This document shows, piece by piece, positions 24,269 through 33,167 of a stretch of 64,000 nucleotides of DNA. Each line of letters starts with the position of its first letter. Positions within the stretch are counted from its first letter, which is position 1. The notes under the pieces are model-generated. The model was not told the DNA's origin, searched no databases, and saw nothing but the letters and a program-made list of their open reading frames with translations. The translations under genes were made by a program, and so were the position numbers. This DNA is from Clostridia bacterium (GTDB lineage: Bacteria > Bacillota > Clostridia > Oscillospirales > CAG-272), in the NCBI GenBank assembly GCA_017508425.1, contig JAFVYZ010000021.1:1-64000 (forward strand). Reading direction: 5' to 3'.

Positions 24269-25537
24269 TTATAAATTTCCCCGCAAAACGCCCAACGCCA
24301 TGGCAATGGCACGCACCGAGGCGACCTCACGAATGTAAGCGCGATCGCGGCGAGCCCCCAGCGACAATCGCTCCGAGGCCACGCGATCCTTGGTCGCGAC
24401 CGCAACATATACCGTACCGACGGGATCGGTCTCGGTGCCGCCGCCGGGGCCGGCGTAGCCTGTGGTTGCGATGGCAAGATCCACGTCAAACGCCGAAAGA
24501 GCCTTCACCGCCATATCCCGCGCCACCGAGTCGCTGACCACGGTATGCGCCTCGATCAAGGCCTCGTCAACGCCGAGGATCCTTGTTTTTTCACGCGTTT
24601 GGTAGGTTACCGCGCCTCCGGCCACCACCGAGGAGCAGCCCGCTACGTCCGTGAGCTTTTTGGCGATCAGCCCGCCTGTGCAGGATTCCGCCGTGGCCAT
24701 GGTAAGACCGCGCTCGGCCAGTGCACCGACCAGCGCGTGTGCGGCATCGGGCACATCGATGCCATAAACGAATTCCCCGATCGGCAGGGCAAGCAATTGC
24801 TCTACCATGCCGTCGCAAAGGGCCGTCGCCTGACTCTCACAGGATGCCTTGGCCGTGACGCGAAGACGAACCTCGCCCGGGACGCAATAGGGTGCGACCG
24901 TGGGGTTCTCGCTGTCCTTTAATTCCTTCGGCAGCTCATTTTCCACCGCCGATTCACCCATACCGATGATGTGAAGATTTCGGCTGACCAAAATCGACAC
25001 GCAACGTTTTTTCAGATAGGGCTCCACCTGCTCACGAAACAGGGGCTCCAGCTCACGGGGCGGACCCGGAAGCATGACCACGACCTGCCCCCGCTCGTTT
25101 TCAAGAGCGAGCGCGGGAGCGGTGCCGTAATCGTTCGGGAACACAATAGCCCCCTTGGGCATCATCGCCTGCTTTTTGTTGTTTTCGGTCATCGTGCGGC
25201 CCGTGGCAGCAAAATATGCCTCAATACGCTCCAGCGAGGGCGTGTGCATTTGCATCCCTCTCCCAAACACACGGGCAACCGTTTCCTTGGTGAGGTCGTC
25301 GTACGTCGGGCCGAGTCCGCCCGACATCAGCACAAGATCGGCACGCGACAGCGCGGTCCTCACATCCTCGGCAAGGCGTTCGGGATTATCCCCGACCACG
25401 GCCTGGCGGTACACACCGATGCCCAAAGCGGCAAGGCGGCGCGACAAATAGGCCGCGTTGGTATTCACGATATCACCGATCAACAGCTCAGTACCGACGC
25501 AAAGGATCTCGGCACGCTCAAAAGGGCTTTGTTTCAT
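24269..25537 (-). CDS. cinA: CinA family protein (competence/damage-inducible, NMN deamidase-type)
   Basis: A 422-aa two-domain protein. The N-terminal MoCF/COG1058 domain (ILCVGTELLIGDIVNTN, LVLMSGGLGPTYDD) resembles molybdopterin-binding folds and acts as a pyrophosphatase on ADP-ribose-like nucleotides in studied members. The C-terminal domain (TAESCTGGLIAKKLTD, TGYAGPGGGT) is the NMN deamidase module. Both active-site regions are intact, so roles in pyridine nucleotide repair are likely. The ATG at 25537 has GGGGGAGG eight bases upstream; the TTG at 25555 overlaps that site. Confidence 0.93.
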   Translation of the reverse strand: MKQSPFERAEILCVGTELLIGDIVNTNAAYLSRRLAALGIGVYRQAVVGDNPERLAEDVRTALSRADLVLMSGGLGPTYDDLTKETVARVFGRGMQMHTPSLERIEAYFAATGRTMTENNKKQAMMPKGAIVFPNDYGTAPALALENERGQVVVMLPGPPRELEPLFREQVEPYLKKRCVSILVSRNLHIIGMGESAVENELPKELKDSENPTVAPYCVPGEVRLRVTAKASCESQATALCDGMVEQLLALPIGEFVYGIDVPDAAHALVGALAERGLTMATAESCTGGLIAKKLTDVAGCSSVVAGGAVTYQTREKTRILGVDEALIEAHTVVSDSVARDMAVKALSAFDVDLAIATTGYAGPGGGTETDPVGTVYVAVATKDRVASERLSLGARRDRAYIREVASVRAIAMALGVLRGNL

Positions 25538-25614
25538 TCTCTCAGCCTCCCCCAAATTACTGCTATCATTTTACCACATTTCGCGTCATTTGTACCACTC
25601 CTGCCAAAGAAAAG

Positions 25615-25643
25615 TTGAATTTTTTTCGAGAATGTGATAAGAT
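25615..25643 (+). promoter_or_regulatory. SigA-type promoter of the PflX-like gene
   Basis: TTGAAT (25615-25620), 17-bp spacer and TAAGAT (25638-25643), 34 bp upstream of the ATG and divergent from cinA. Confidence 0.75.
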
Positions 25644-25677
25644 AAGCAAAGAACCAACGCGAAAGGAGGGGCGCGGT

Positions 25678-26553
25678 ATGCCAAGGTGTACGCTTTGCCC
25701 GAGAAAATGCGGAGCCGTCCGCGAAAACGGCGAGATCGGTGCTTGCCATACCGGGCGCGAGATCGTGGTGGCACTGGCCGCCCCTCATCACTTTGAGGAA
25801 CCGCCCATTAGCGGTCAAAAGGGGTCCGGAGCCGTCTTTTTCGGCGGTTGCTCGCTCGGCTGCATTTTTTGCCAAAATCAAGAGATCAGTCGCGAGGCCA
25901 AGGGGCGCGCGATGACCGAGGATGAGCTGGGCAACCTCCTGCTGTCGCTGGCCGAGCAGGGCGTGCACAACCTCAATCTTGTCACAGGCACTCACTACAC
26001 CGACCGCATAGCCCGTGTGCTCAAAAAAATCAAGCCGCACCTCAGCATTCCCGTAATTTGGAACAGCAGCGGTTACGAAAATCCCGACACGTTACGCCTT
26101 TTGGAGGGATTGATCGACATCTACCTACCCGACTACAAATACGTATCAAGAGATCTCTCCGCCGCTCTTTCGGGCGCGCCCGATTACCGCGAGACGGCCG
26201 ACCAAGCCTTGCTTGAAATGTACCGTCAGGTGGGGCCCGTGCGCTTGGGCGAGGACGGAATGCTAAAGCGCGGCATGGTGGTACGCCACCTTGCGCTCCC
26301 CGGATGCCGAAGGGATACGGAAGCCGTGCTGCACGCCCTGAGGGACCTGCTCCCCACGTCCGACATCTTGCTCTCACTGATGCGCCAATATACCCCCGAT
26401 TTCGCACCCCCTACCGCCCCCAAGCACCTCTTGCGCCGCCTGACGAGCTTTGAATACGACGCCGCCACCGCCCTTGCCGCCGAGCTCGGCTTTCGCGGCT
26501 TCACACAAGGAAAGGACGCAGCAAGTCGCAGCTTCACCCCCGATTTTTCATAA
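25678..26553 (+). CDS. PflX-like radical SAM protein (COG1313 type)
   Basis: A 291-aa iron-sulphur protein related to glycyl-radical activases. Two N-terminal cysteine pairs (CTLCPRKCGA and GACHTG) resemble the PflX family signature, followed by the radical SAM cluster motif GCSLGCIFCQN. The C-terminal part keeps WNSSGYE and DIYLPDYKY, also family features. The substrate is unknown; no glycyl radical enzyme is adjacent, and the true pflA is at 50123. The start at 25678 follows GGAGG. Confidence 0.87.
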   Translation: MPRCTLCPRKCGAVRENGEIGACHTGREIVVALAAPHHFEEPPISGQKGSGAVFFGGCSLGCIFCQNQEISREAKGRAMTEDELGNLLLSLAEQGVHNLNLVTGTHYTDRIARVLKKIKPHLSIPVIWNSSGYENPDTLRLLEGLIDIYLPDYKYVSRDLSAALSGAPDYRETADQALLEMYRQVGPVRLGEDGMLKRGMVVRHLALPGCRRDTEAVLHALRDLLPTSDILLSLMRQYTPDFAPPTAPKHLLRRLTSFEYDAATALAAELGFRGFTQGKDAASRSFTPDFS

Positions 26554-26971
26554 CAAAAAGCACCGACGGGTAGCGTGATACTCCAAGCGGAGTATTCACG
26601 CTACAACTGTGATTGCCCTGCGGGCAAGTTATGAGTTATGAAATGCTACGCATGGTTATGATTGGCTTCGCCAAGTTTTAGATTACAAGGGCAATCCTAT
26701 CATAACGCTTGGTGTTGGCAAAGCGAACGGCAAGCTCATAACGGCGAATGAATTGCAAAGCAATTCGCGAGCCTCATAACTCTAAACTAAAGCAATAGAA
26801 AAAAGAGCAGACATACAAGTTTTCATCTTGCGTGTTTGCTCTTTCTGCTTGTAAGTATGGGTTTGGGCTTAGCCCATTTTGCATTTGACCGGTCAAATGC
26901 GATGCTCGCACTTAGCGAGATTCTCAAATTCTCCGCGAAGAACACCGCACTGTCCGCCGGTGCTTTTTGTC
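26554..26971. repeat. 418-bp non-coding stretch packed with short hairpins
   Basis: No open frame here looks like a gene. The stretch contains at least four hairpin-forming units: GCGTGATACTCC with its near-complement (26568-26602), TTGCCC-tgc-GGGCAA (near 26613), GAATTGC-aaa-GCAATTC (26750-26766), and the perfect 20-bp palindrome with half GCATTTGACC (26881-26900). The words 'cataac' and 'ttatga' recur between them. A similar 'short hairpin plus cataac' pattern occurs at 50-72. It looks like decayed or modular intergenic repeat DNA. No terminator can be assigned with confidence to the upstream gene. Confidence 0.55.
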
Positions 26972-27811
26972 TTATTCTTCGGTGCGCTCGGTCTCGCGCC
27001 TGCGCCACTGCGTGGGCGAAAGCCCCGCGTTTTCACGTTTAAAGCATTTTGAAAAATATTCCACGTCGGGATAGCCGCACGAGGCGGCAATTTCGGTGAC
27101 CGAGGCCGACGTCAAAAGCAACCTTCGCGCCAGCTTCATGCGCTCCGAGAGCACGTATTCCATGATCGTCATGCCAAACTCACGTCGAAAAGCCTCGGTC
27201 AGCGTAACGGTGCTGCAATGCAAATTTTTGCTCATTTTGGACAGCGTGATCTTCTCCCCAAGGTTTTTCCCCACGTACGCGCGCACCAATTGCCCCGGCG
27301 TTTGCCGATCGGGCAAAAGCAACCGCGACGCCTCGATGTGCTCCTTCATCACAAAGGCCAGCTGCCCCAACGCCTCGATCTCGTGCTCGGTGTAATGCGG
27401 GAGTGCCGCAGCCGCAGGCAAGAGGTCCTCCTCTCGCAACCGTCCGCCCCCCGACGTTATCAAGCGGCACAGCTCCCCGTCACTCGGAGTTTGTGCGGTG
27501 CGCACCGTCGGCCCTACGATCAGGTATCCTACGGCCCCGCCCTCTCCGCGAACGGGAAAGATCAATTCACAAAGTCCAAAGGGGCAGGTATAAAGGTAGG
27601 GCTTGCCCGTGCTTCTCGCACCGCGAAGGGCTATGGTATCCGATTGCACGCAGCGCGCCAAGCATTCCCTTGATTTGTGGATCGCAGAGCAATATCCAAC
27701 ACCGTCAATGTTGGTGTAAATACACCGAAACTGCGCGTCGTACGCCGCAACGTTAATGCCCGTAAGCCGAGAAAAGCTATCAAGGATCTTTTCCAATCTC
27801 GCATCCGCCAT
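26972..27811 (-). CDS. AraC family regulator with N-terminal PocR sensor domain
   Basis: A 279-aa cytoplasmic regulator. Residues about 5-165 match the PocR ligand-binding domain: conserved cysteines in SRECLARCVQSD, the segment YTCPFGLCELIFPV, and GYLIVGPTVRT. Residues about 180-275 form the AraC DNA-binding domain with two helix-turn-helix motifs (LSKMSKNLHCSTVTLTEAFR and ITEIAASCGY-like VTEIAASCGYPD). PocR domains bind small hydrocarbon derivatives such as 1,3-propanediol. No propanediol genes are present. The neighbouring divergent DMT transporter is a candidate target. Confidence 0.87.
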   Translation of the reverse strand: MADARLEKILDSFSRLTGINVAAYDAQFRCIYTNIDGVGYCSAIHKSRECLARCVQSDTIALRGARSTGKPYLYTCPFGLCELIFPVRGEGGAVGYLIVGPTVRTAQTPSDGELCRLITSGGGRLREEDLLPAAAALPHYTEHEIEALGQLAFVMKEHIEASRLLLPDRQTPGQLVRAYVGKNLGEKITLSKMSKNLHCSTVTLTEAFRREFGMTIMEYVLSERMKLARRLLLTSASVTEIAASCGYPDVEYFSKCFKRENAGLSPTQWRRRETERTEE

Positions 27812-27933
27812 AGGCCCACCCCCTTTTTTAGTCTATTTTCATTGTAACATGGAAAATCAATAAAAATCAAGTCGTTTCCTTGGATTTTGTTTAAAAATTT
27901 ATTGTTTTTTACAAACTTTTTATAAATACTCCC

Positions 27934-27962
27934 TTTAAAAGCAAGGGGAAGTTTGCTATAAT
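27934..27962 (+). promoter_or_regulatory. Promoter of the DMT transporter gene
   Basis: Perfect TATAAT (27957-27962) with a moderate -35 TTTAAA (27934-27939) at 17-bp spacing. The resulting transcript has a leader of about 150 bases. Positions 27812-27933 between the divergent genes show only A/T-rich promoter DNA. Confidence 0.7.
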
Positions 27963-27969
27963 CTTTACG

Positions 27970-28096
27970 GGTGACTCTTTCAATACGCCAAGGGCAAAGG
28001 GCTCGCCGTGGCGTTGCCTACCCAAGCATCACCGATCCAAACGAGTGCGCGCACTCGCGTACCCAAGCGTGACGGGATCCTTACGGGACCGCACGC
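27970..28096 (+). ncRNA. Structured 5' leader of the DMT transporter, unassigned class
   Basis: Between the promoter and the start codon several stems can form: an outer GGTGA (27970-27974) / TCACC (28029-28033) enclosing ACGCCA (27985) / TGGCGT (28009); a perfect hairpin CGAGTG-CGCG-CACTCG (28042-28057); and GCGTG (28067) / CACGC (28092). The 9-mer TACCCAAGC occurs twice (28019 and 28060). Such a layout suggests a regulatory leader or riboswitch. I could not match it to guanidine, TPP, SAM, ZTP or other classes I know. Confidence 0.5.
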
Positions 28097-28119
28097 CGTA
28101 CCGCAAGCAAGGAGGAATT

Positions 28120-29019
28120 ATGACCTACGTTTTCATGGTTGCGATCGTGCTTTTGTACACGGCGCAATCCTTCCTGACCCGCCTTTACTCCGCGCGTTAT
28201 CCCGGCAACGCCGACAATGCCTCCCCGGTATTCAGCATCATCAGCGGCATCACCGTAGCGGTGGTATCCGTGGCTGTTTGTGGCTTCCACTTTGCCGCCT
28301 CCCCCCTCACGTGGCTGCTCGGCATTCTCAATGCTCTTGCGCTGATCCTCTACAATGCCACCATCATAAAGGCCTCGCAAACCGGGCCTTATTCGGTCTT
28401 GATGGTTTTTTCGATCGCGGGCGGTATCATCATTCCCGCACTGGTTGGCGCGATCGCCTTTGGGGATGACCTTACCCCCTTAAAGATCGTTTGCATTCTC
28501 GTGGTCCTCGTTTGCGTGTATCTTATCAGCGACAAGGATCAAAAAACCAAGACCCGACGCGGCTTTTGGGCAGCGGTATTTGCCCTCGCGATCGGCAACG
28601 GCCTTTACGGGTCCCTGCTCGACGTTCAACAGCGCGTCACGTCGGTGGGCGAAAAGGAGGAAATGATCGCCATCACCTTTGCCGTATGCGCCCTGATCTC
28701 GCTTTGCATGCTCGCCTTCAAGCTCAAGGGTCGCACCGTTTTGGCACTAAAGCAAACCAAAATGTCCGCCTTTTATTTGGTGGCCACCTCACTGGTCGCA
28801 GCCGGAGCCGTACACGTGCTCACCTTTGTGATCGGTCTTATTGACCTTGCCATCCTCTACACCTTCTACTGCTCAGGAGTCCTGATGCTCAGCGTCCTTT
28901 TCTCGGCCCTGTTTTTCGGCGAAAGGCTCTCGGTCAAAAACATCATCGGTTGTGTGGTCATGAGCGTTGCCCTTGTCTTTATGATGGGCGGCGACACGCT
29001 CCTCTTAGCGTTGCAATAA
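28120..29019 (+). CDS. DMT superfamily transporter (EamA-like)
   Basis: A 299-aa integral membrane protein with about ten transmembrane segments in two halves, the usual drug/metabolite transporter layout. The ATG at 28120 has a perfect GGAGG upstream; the in-frame reading can be extended to 28045 but would run into the leader stems. The substrate is unknown. Its long structured leader and the divergent PocR/AraC gene suggest ligand-controlled export of a small molecule. Confidence 0.84.
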   Translation: MTYVFMVAIVLLYTAQSFLTRLYSARYPGNADNASPVFSIISGITVAVVSVAVCGFHFAASPLTWLLGILNALALILYNATIIKASQTGPYSVLMVFSIAGGIIIPALVGAIAFGDDLTPLKIVCILVVLVCVYLISDKDQKTKTRRGFWAAVFALAIGNGLYGSLLDVQQRVTSVGEKEEMIAITFAVCALISLCMLAFKLKGRTVLALKQTKMSAFYLVATSLVAAGAVHVLTFVIGLIDLAILYTFYCSGVLMLSVLFSALFFGERLSVKNIIGCVVMSVALVFMMGGDTLLLALQ

Positions 29020-29040
29020 AATTTCCGCGGTATTCCTGCA

Positions 29041-29075
29041 AAAATCGGCATCACCGAAACGGTGATGCCGATTTT
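29041..29075. terminator. Bidirectional terminator
   Basis: A perfect 15-bp stem AAAATCGGCATCACC / GGTGATGCCGATTTT between convergent genes. Confidence 0.93.
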
Positions 29076-29090
29076 TTATTTATTTTGCGA

Positions 29091-30074
29091 TTAGTCAACA
29101 GTCAAAACGACCTTACCGACGTTCTTGCCCTGGTAAAGGATGTCGTGTGCTTCCTCAGCCTTTTGGATGGGAAGTACCGCATGAATGGTGGGCTTGACAA
29201 GGCCTGCCTCGATCTTGGGATATACGTCACGAACGATCCCCGCGAGGATCTCGGCCTTCACGGCAGGCGTACGGGAGCGCAGGGTGCTGCCGACGATGCG
29301 GACGTTACGAACGTAGATGTTCTTCAGATCGATCTCGGTCTTGGTGCCCGCGAGCGCCGCGATCATGATCCAGCGTGCGCCGTGGGTGAGGTAGTGGATG
29401 CACTTGCCCATGATCTCACCGCCAAGGCAGTCGATGGCAACGTCCACGGAGTGGCCGTTTTCAAGCTCCTCTTTCAGCACGTCCGCGATGTTCTCCTTGG
29501 TGGTAACGACCACGCGATCGGCGTTGAGGTGCTTGATATTTGCCGCGATCTCATCGGTGAGAACCGTGGTGATAACGCGCACGCCAAATGCCTTTGCCAT
29601 GGGGATGATCACGCTGGCAAGACCGGAAGCGCCTGCGTTCATTAGAAGCGTGTTGCCCTCCTTGATCTTACCCTCGATAAAGAGGTTGAGGTAAGCGGTC
29701 GCAAATGCCTCGGGGATGGCTGCTGCCTCGACCATCGAGCAGTTCTTCGGCACGGGCATGAGCATATCGTATTTCACCGATACGTACTCGGCATAGCCGC
29801 CACCGCCAAGGAGTGCACAAACCTTGTCGCCCACCTTCCAGTTCGACTTCTCGGCAGCCTCAGCACCCACCTCAACGATGGTGCCTGCAACCTCAAGACC
29901 CATCCACTCAGGGCAGCCTGCAGGGGGCGGATAATCGCCCTCGCGCTGCATAAGGTCCGCGCGGTTGAGTGCTGCGGCCTCGATCTTTACAAGCACCTCC
30001 TCAGGCTTAATGACGGGATCGGGTACATTATCCCAGCGAAGGGATCTATCATCATTTACAAGAATGGCTTTCAT
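29091..30074 (-). CDS. Zinc-independent MDR oxidoreductase (quinone oxidoreductase/PIG3-like)
   Basis: A 327-aa NADPH-dependent medium-chain reductase. The N-terminal substrate domain has ALNRADLMQREGDYPPP and the MGLEVAGTIVEVG strand, typical of the PIG3/TP53I3 subgroup, and the Rossmann domain has NAGASGLASV where the nucleotide binds. Zinc-ligand cysteines are absent. Members reduce quinones or enone-type carbonyls. It is the last of four genes in an oxidoreductase operon, 38 bp after the epimerase gene, and precedes the terminator. Confidence 0.88.
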   Translation of the reverse strand: MKAILVNDDRSLRWDNVPDPVIKPEEVLVKIEAAALNRADLMQREGDYPPPAGCPEWMGLEVAGTIVEVGAEAAEKSNWKVGDKVCALLGGGGYAEYVSVKYDMLMPVPKNCSMVEAAAIPEAFATAYLNLFIEGKIKEGNTLLMNAGASGLASVIIPMAKAFGVRVITTVLTDEIAANIKHLNADRVVVTTKENIADVLKEELENGHSVDVAIDCLGGEIMGKCIHYLTHGARWIMIAALAGTKTEIDLKNIYVRNVRIVGSTLRSRTPAVKAEILAGIVRDVYPKIEAGLVKPTIHAVLPIQKAEEAHDILYQGKNVGKVVLTVD

Positions 30075-30112
30075 TATATTATCCTCTTTTCGTTAAATTT
30101 TTTAATATGGAA

Positions 30113-31039
30113 TCAAAGCGCACCGAGCTTTTTCAGCTCAATGATAATGCCCTCTTTGATGCTCTTGAAGTCGGAGGGCTTAAGACCGGTGACGCGGAGC
30201 ACCTTGGAGTTGTCGATCTTGCGGTCAAACAGGCGGTCGTACTTCCAGCGGAACTGGGTCTTTAAGGGCTCGTTCGAGAAGTCGATGGTCGTCCACTCAA
30301 ACTCGGTGCCAAGCACCTCGGTGTAAATATCCGCGATCTCACCCCACGTGAGGTTTTGTGCCGAAGAAATGGTAAACGCCTCGCCGATCGCTTCCTTTTT
30401 GAAGAGAAGATGTGCGATCATCTTGCCCGAGTTGCCAGCCCAGTCAAGGCCGGCAGTAAGGTTTTTCGATTCGATCGAAACCTTCACTTTTCTGCCTTCC
30501 TTCACTGCATCAACGACCTCGGTCTTGGTGGCCATAACCACGTCAAAGCGGCGACCGGAGAAGGAAATAACGGGACGTACGACCGTCCAGTTCTGGGGGC
30601 AATCGCACTCCTTCATATAGCGCTCGGAGCGCACCTTTGCAAGCGCGTAATCCTCGTTTGCCTGAACCACGGGGTCCTTTTCCACGTCAATGAGGAGCGG
30701 TGCATCCTCGGTAATGGGGTGCTGCAGGTCGGCATACACACGGTACGAGGACAGGAAAATAAGGTGATCGGTGTTGCGCGAGAGCAGCTCGTGGAAGGGG
30801 GGATACTTCGTGTCGTCGCGGTAAAGCAGGAAGTTGACGATACCGTCGTAGCGGTTTTCCTTAAACAGCTCTGCGAGGAACTCGACCGTTGCGTACTCCT
30901 TAATGTATCGGAGATTTTCGTTGTCGGATACGTGATCCTCAAGGCAAATAACGTCCACCTTGTGGCCGAGCTTCAGGAGCTCCTCTGCCGTGTAGGTGCC
31001 GAGCGTGCCGCCGCCACCAATGAGTAATACCTTTTTCAT
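30113..31039 (-). CDS. NAD-dependent epimerase/dehydratase family protein (extended SDR)
   Basis: A 308-aa extended short-chain dehydrogenase. GGGGTLG near the N-terminus binds the dinucleotide, LSSYRVYAD and YALAKVRSE give the Ser and Tyr-x3-Lys catalytic positions. These proteins often act on nucleotide sugars, but no nucleotidyltransferase is nearby and the C-terminal half is divergent, so another sugar or cyclitol substrate is possible. The ATG at 31039 overlaps the preceding stop as TAATG and has GGAGG upstream, showing translational coupling. Confidence 0.85.
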   Translation of the reverse strand: MKKVLLIGGGGTLGTYTAEELLKLGHKVDVICLEDHVSDNENLRYIKEYATVEFLAELFKENRYDGIVNFLLYRDDTKYPPFHELLSRNTDHLIFLSSYRVYADLQHPITEDAPLLIDVEKDPVVQANEDYALAKVRSERYMKECDCPQNWTVVRPVISFSGRRFDVVMATKTEVVDAVKEGRKVKVSIESKNLTAGLDWAGNSGKMIAHLLFKKEAIGEAFTISSAQNLTWGEIADIYTEVLGTEFEWTTIDFSNEPLKTQFRWKYDRLFDRKIDNSKVLRVTGLKPSDFKSIKEGIIIELKKLGAL

Positions 31040-32055
31040 TAAATGTTCCTCCAATCAAACAGTACCCCAATGGGGAATTTTTTATCATTTAAAAGTCTGT
31101 CATATACAACGCCTGCCTCGGTGGGAGAATGGATCTCGCCGATCATATCCTTGAAGTTCAGGCGACCGCCTCGGATAAGGTTCATGGCGGCTCTCATGTC
31201 ATCCTCGTGGATCCAAAGACCGGGTGCGGATTCCTCCACGGGGCGTGCACGGGTGTGTGCACCAATGAGGGAAACGCCCTTGCCGTGCACCATTTTGTAA
31301 TAGTCGATCTCAAACTGAGAGCTGCGGGTGCAACCGAGCAGGGCCACGCGACCCATCTCCTTCATGCACTCGAGTGCCTGAACCAGGCCGATGCCAAGGC
31401 CCGTCACCTCAATGCAGACGTTCACGCCGCCGTCGCTAAGAGCCATCACCTTGTCGGCAAAGCCCTCCTCGGTCGGGTCAAGCGCATAGTCTGCACCCAT
31501 TTTCAGGGCAAACTCACGGCGATCCGCTACGGGGTCCACCGCAATCACAGGATAAGCACCTGCGGCACGCAGCTGCTGTACGGCAAACACGCCGAGAATG
31601 CCAAGACCCATAACAAGTGCCGACTCGCCAATCTCGATCTTGGTCTTACGGATCGCACCCATCGGGAAGGTGGAAATATGTACCATCGAGGCCTCCATCG
31701 TCGAGACACCCTCGGGGATCTTCACCACATTCTTGCGCTTTACGGTAATGTTTTTCTTGTGCTTGCCCCAGTAAACGATCACACGGTCGCCCTCGGCCAC
31801 GTCCTTAACGCCCTCGCCAACGGCGGTTACAATGCCTGCGGCGCTGTAGCCACAGTAACGGGGGAACACGATCTCGGCGTCCTCATCGTCGTCGCGTTTG
31901 TTGCGCTGACCGACAAGATTGGCCTTCTCGGTGCCGGAGCTGATCGCCGAATACTCCAGCGATACCGTAACCTCGCCGGCCTTCGGTGCCTCATACTCGG
32001 CATCGAGCAGCTCTGCCACGCAGGGCTTAGTGAACACAATTTGCTTCGTTTTCAT
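31039..32055 (-). CDS. MDR family dehydrogenase (threonine/sorbitol dehydrogenase-like)
   Basis: A 338-aa medium-chain dehydrogenase. The N-terminal catalytic domain has SAISSGTEKANL where classical zinc enzymes have C-GTD, so the catalytic zinc ligand cysteine seems replaced and the usual structural zinc cluster is also absent. The Rossmann site GLGILGVFAVQQLRAAG and DPVADRREFALKMGAD are intact and favour NAD(H). This resembles the MDR proteins that sit beside Gfo/Idh genes in sugar clusters. It starts 2 bp after the Gfo/Idh gene. Confidence 0.84.
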   Translation of the reverse strand: MKTKQIVFTKPCVAELLDAEYEAPKAGEVTVSLEYSAISSGTEKANLVGQRNKRDDDEDAEIVFPRYCGYSAAGIVTAVGEGVKDVAEGDRVIVYWGKHKKNITVKRKNVVKIPEGVSTMEASMVHISTFPMGAIRKTKIEIGESALVMGLGILGVFAVQQLRAAGAYPVIAVDPVADRREFALKMGADYALDPTEEGFADKVMALSDGGVNVCIEVTGLGIGLVQALECMKEMGRVALLGCTRSSQFEIDYYKMVHGKGVSLIGAHTRARPVEESAPGLWIHEDDMRAAMNLIRGGRLNFKDMIGEIHSPTEAGVVYDRLLNDKKFPIGVLFDWRNI

Positions 32056-32057
32056 AA

Positions 32058-33056
32058 TTATACCTCTTTTCCACAGGATTTCATGATCAGCTTGAAAAGC
32101 CCAAGCTCATAGTCGGGCGTGTAGGGGTTCTTCTCACCGCGCACGGCGCGTGCAAAGTTTTGCATCATATCGCTGTAACGGTTAAAGGATTCGGTGCGTG
32201 CCGTCTTCCACTCCTCGCGCCAGATCAGATCGGCGTCGCTCTCACTATATACGGTGTAGCGCAGCTCGCCGTCCTCGACCTCCAGGGGCTTTAATTCAAT
32301 GGTGCCCTTCTCGCCGCAAATAACAAGCTGACAGCGCATATAGCCACCGCGCTCGACGGCGGCGGTCTTGGCGAAGGAAACACCGTTTTTATACTTGTAC
32401 GCCACCATGCCGAAGTCGGTGGTGTTCACGCCGTGAATGCCCGTGGAGCAGCTCAGCGGTACAACCTCCTCGGGCTCGCCCAAGATTCCGTAAATGAGGT
32501 CGATGATGTGACAACCGAGGAAGAACATCATGCCACCCGGGAAGGTGCCGAGCCACTCGCGCTTGTGGTCGGCATAAAAGCAGTCCATGTGCGCCTCCAC
32601 CGAAAAGATCTCGCCCAGCTCACCGCGGCGAATGCGCTCCACGCTCTCCATAAACACGGGATTGAAGCGGTACATATAGCCCATCGAGAAGGCGATGTTC
32701 TTTTCCTTTACGGTGCGGATGAGCTCCTCGAACGCCGCAAGGTCGGGGCTGCCGGGCTTTTCCATGTGCAGGTGCTTGCCCGCCTTTGCGACCATCAGAG
32801 CGTATTTGGTAAGGTAGATCTCCTCGGTCTCAACCGTCACCGCCTCGATCTCGGGGTCAGAAAGGATCTGTTCCACCGTCATTTCGCGATAGCCGTCAAA
32901 ATACTTGGCACGCTTGGGGAAAAGCTCGCGCTCGTTTTCGGGCAGGCAGTAGCCCACGATCTCAAAGATATCGGATTGCTCGGTGAGATTTTTGAAAATA
33001 GCACTGCCGTGGCTGTTGCCGCTGGTGCCGATCTGTGCGATCTTGATTTTTTTCAT
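32058..33056 (-). CDS. Gfo/Idh/MocA family oxidoreductase
   Basis: A 332-aa NAD(P)-dependent sugar or cyclitol dehydrogenase. IAQIGTSGNSHGS is a slightly altered nucleotide loop, and MEKPGS is the EKP motif with the catalytic lysine. The C-terminal half has the open beta-sheet domain with GGMMFFLGCHIIDLI, where the family has the substrate-binding D/H pair. It is the first gene of the operon. AGGAGG lies seven bases before the ATG at 33056 (a GTG at 33059 is the alternative). The substrate is unknown. Confidence 0.9.
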   Translation of the reverse strand: MKKIKIAQIGTSGNSHGSAIFKNLTEQSDIFEIVGYCLPENERELFPKRAKYFDGYREMTVEQILSDPEIEAVTVETEEIYLTKYALMVAKAGKHLHMEKPGSPDLAAFEELIRTVKEKNIAFSMGYMYRFNPVFMESVERIRRGELGEIFSVEAHMDCFYADHKREWLGTFPGGMMFFLGCHIIDLIYGILGEPEEVVPLSCSTGIHGVNTTDFGMVAYKYKNGVSFAKTAAVERGGYMRCQLVICGEKGTIELKPLEVEDGELRYTVYSESDADLIWREEWKTARTESFNRYSDMMQNFARAVRGEKNPYTPDYELGLFKLIMKSCGKEV

Positions 33057-33105
33057 CACGGACCTCCTGAAACAATATTTTGCCTATTATATTTATTGTA
33101 CACGC

Positions 33106-33134
33106 TTGACGGCGTGAGCGCAATATGCTATACT
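33106..33134 (+). promoter_or_regulatory. SigA-type promoter of the AraC gene
   Basis: TTGACG (33106-33111), 17-bp spacer and TATACT (33129-33134). The divergent oxidoreductase operon shows a TATAAT-like -10 (minus strand near 33086-33091) but no good -35, which fits a promoter needing activation. Confidence 0.85.
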
Positions 33135-33167
33135 GTAAAAAAAGTAACTATTCTGCAAGGAGGCACC

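Noticed and set aside
25678..26553. Second pyruvate formate-lyase activase
   Set aside because: The N-terminal cysteine pairs and overall pattern fit the PflX group, and no glycyl radical enzyme is adjacent.
32433..33167. N-terminal extension of the AraC gene
   Set aside because: The frame stays open through the opposite-strand Gfo/Idh gene and across the AraC promoter; the ATG at 33168 has a perfect ribosome binding site.
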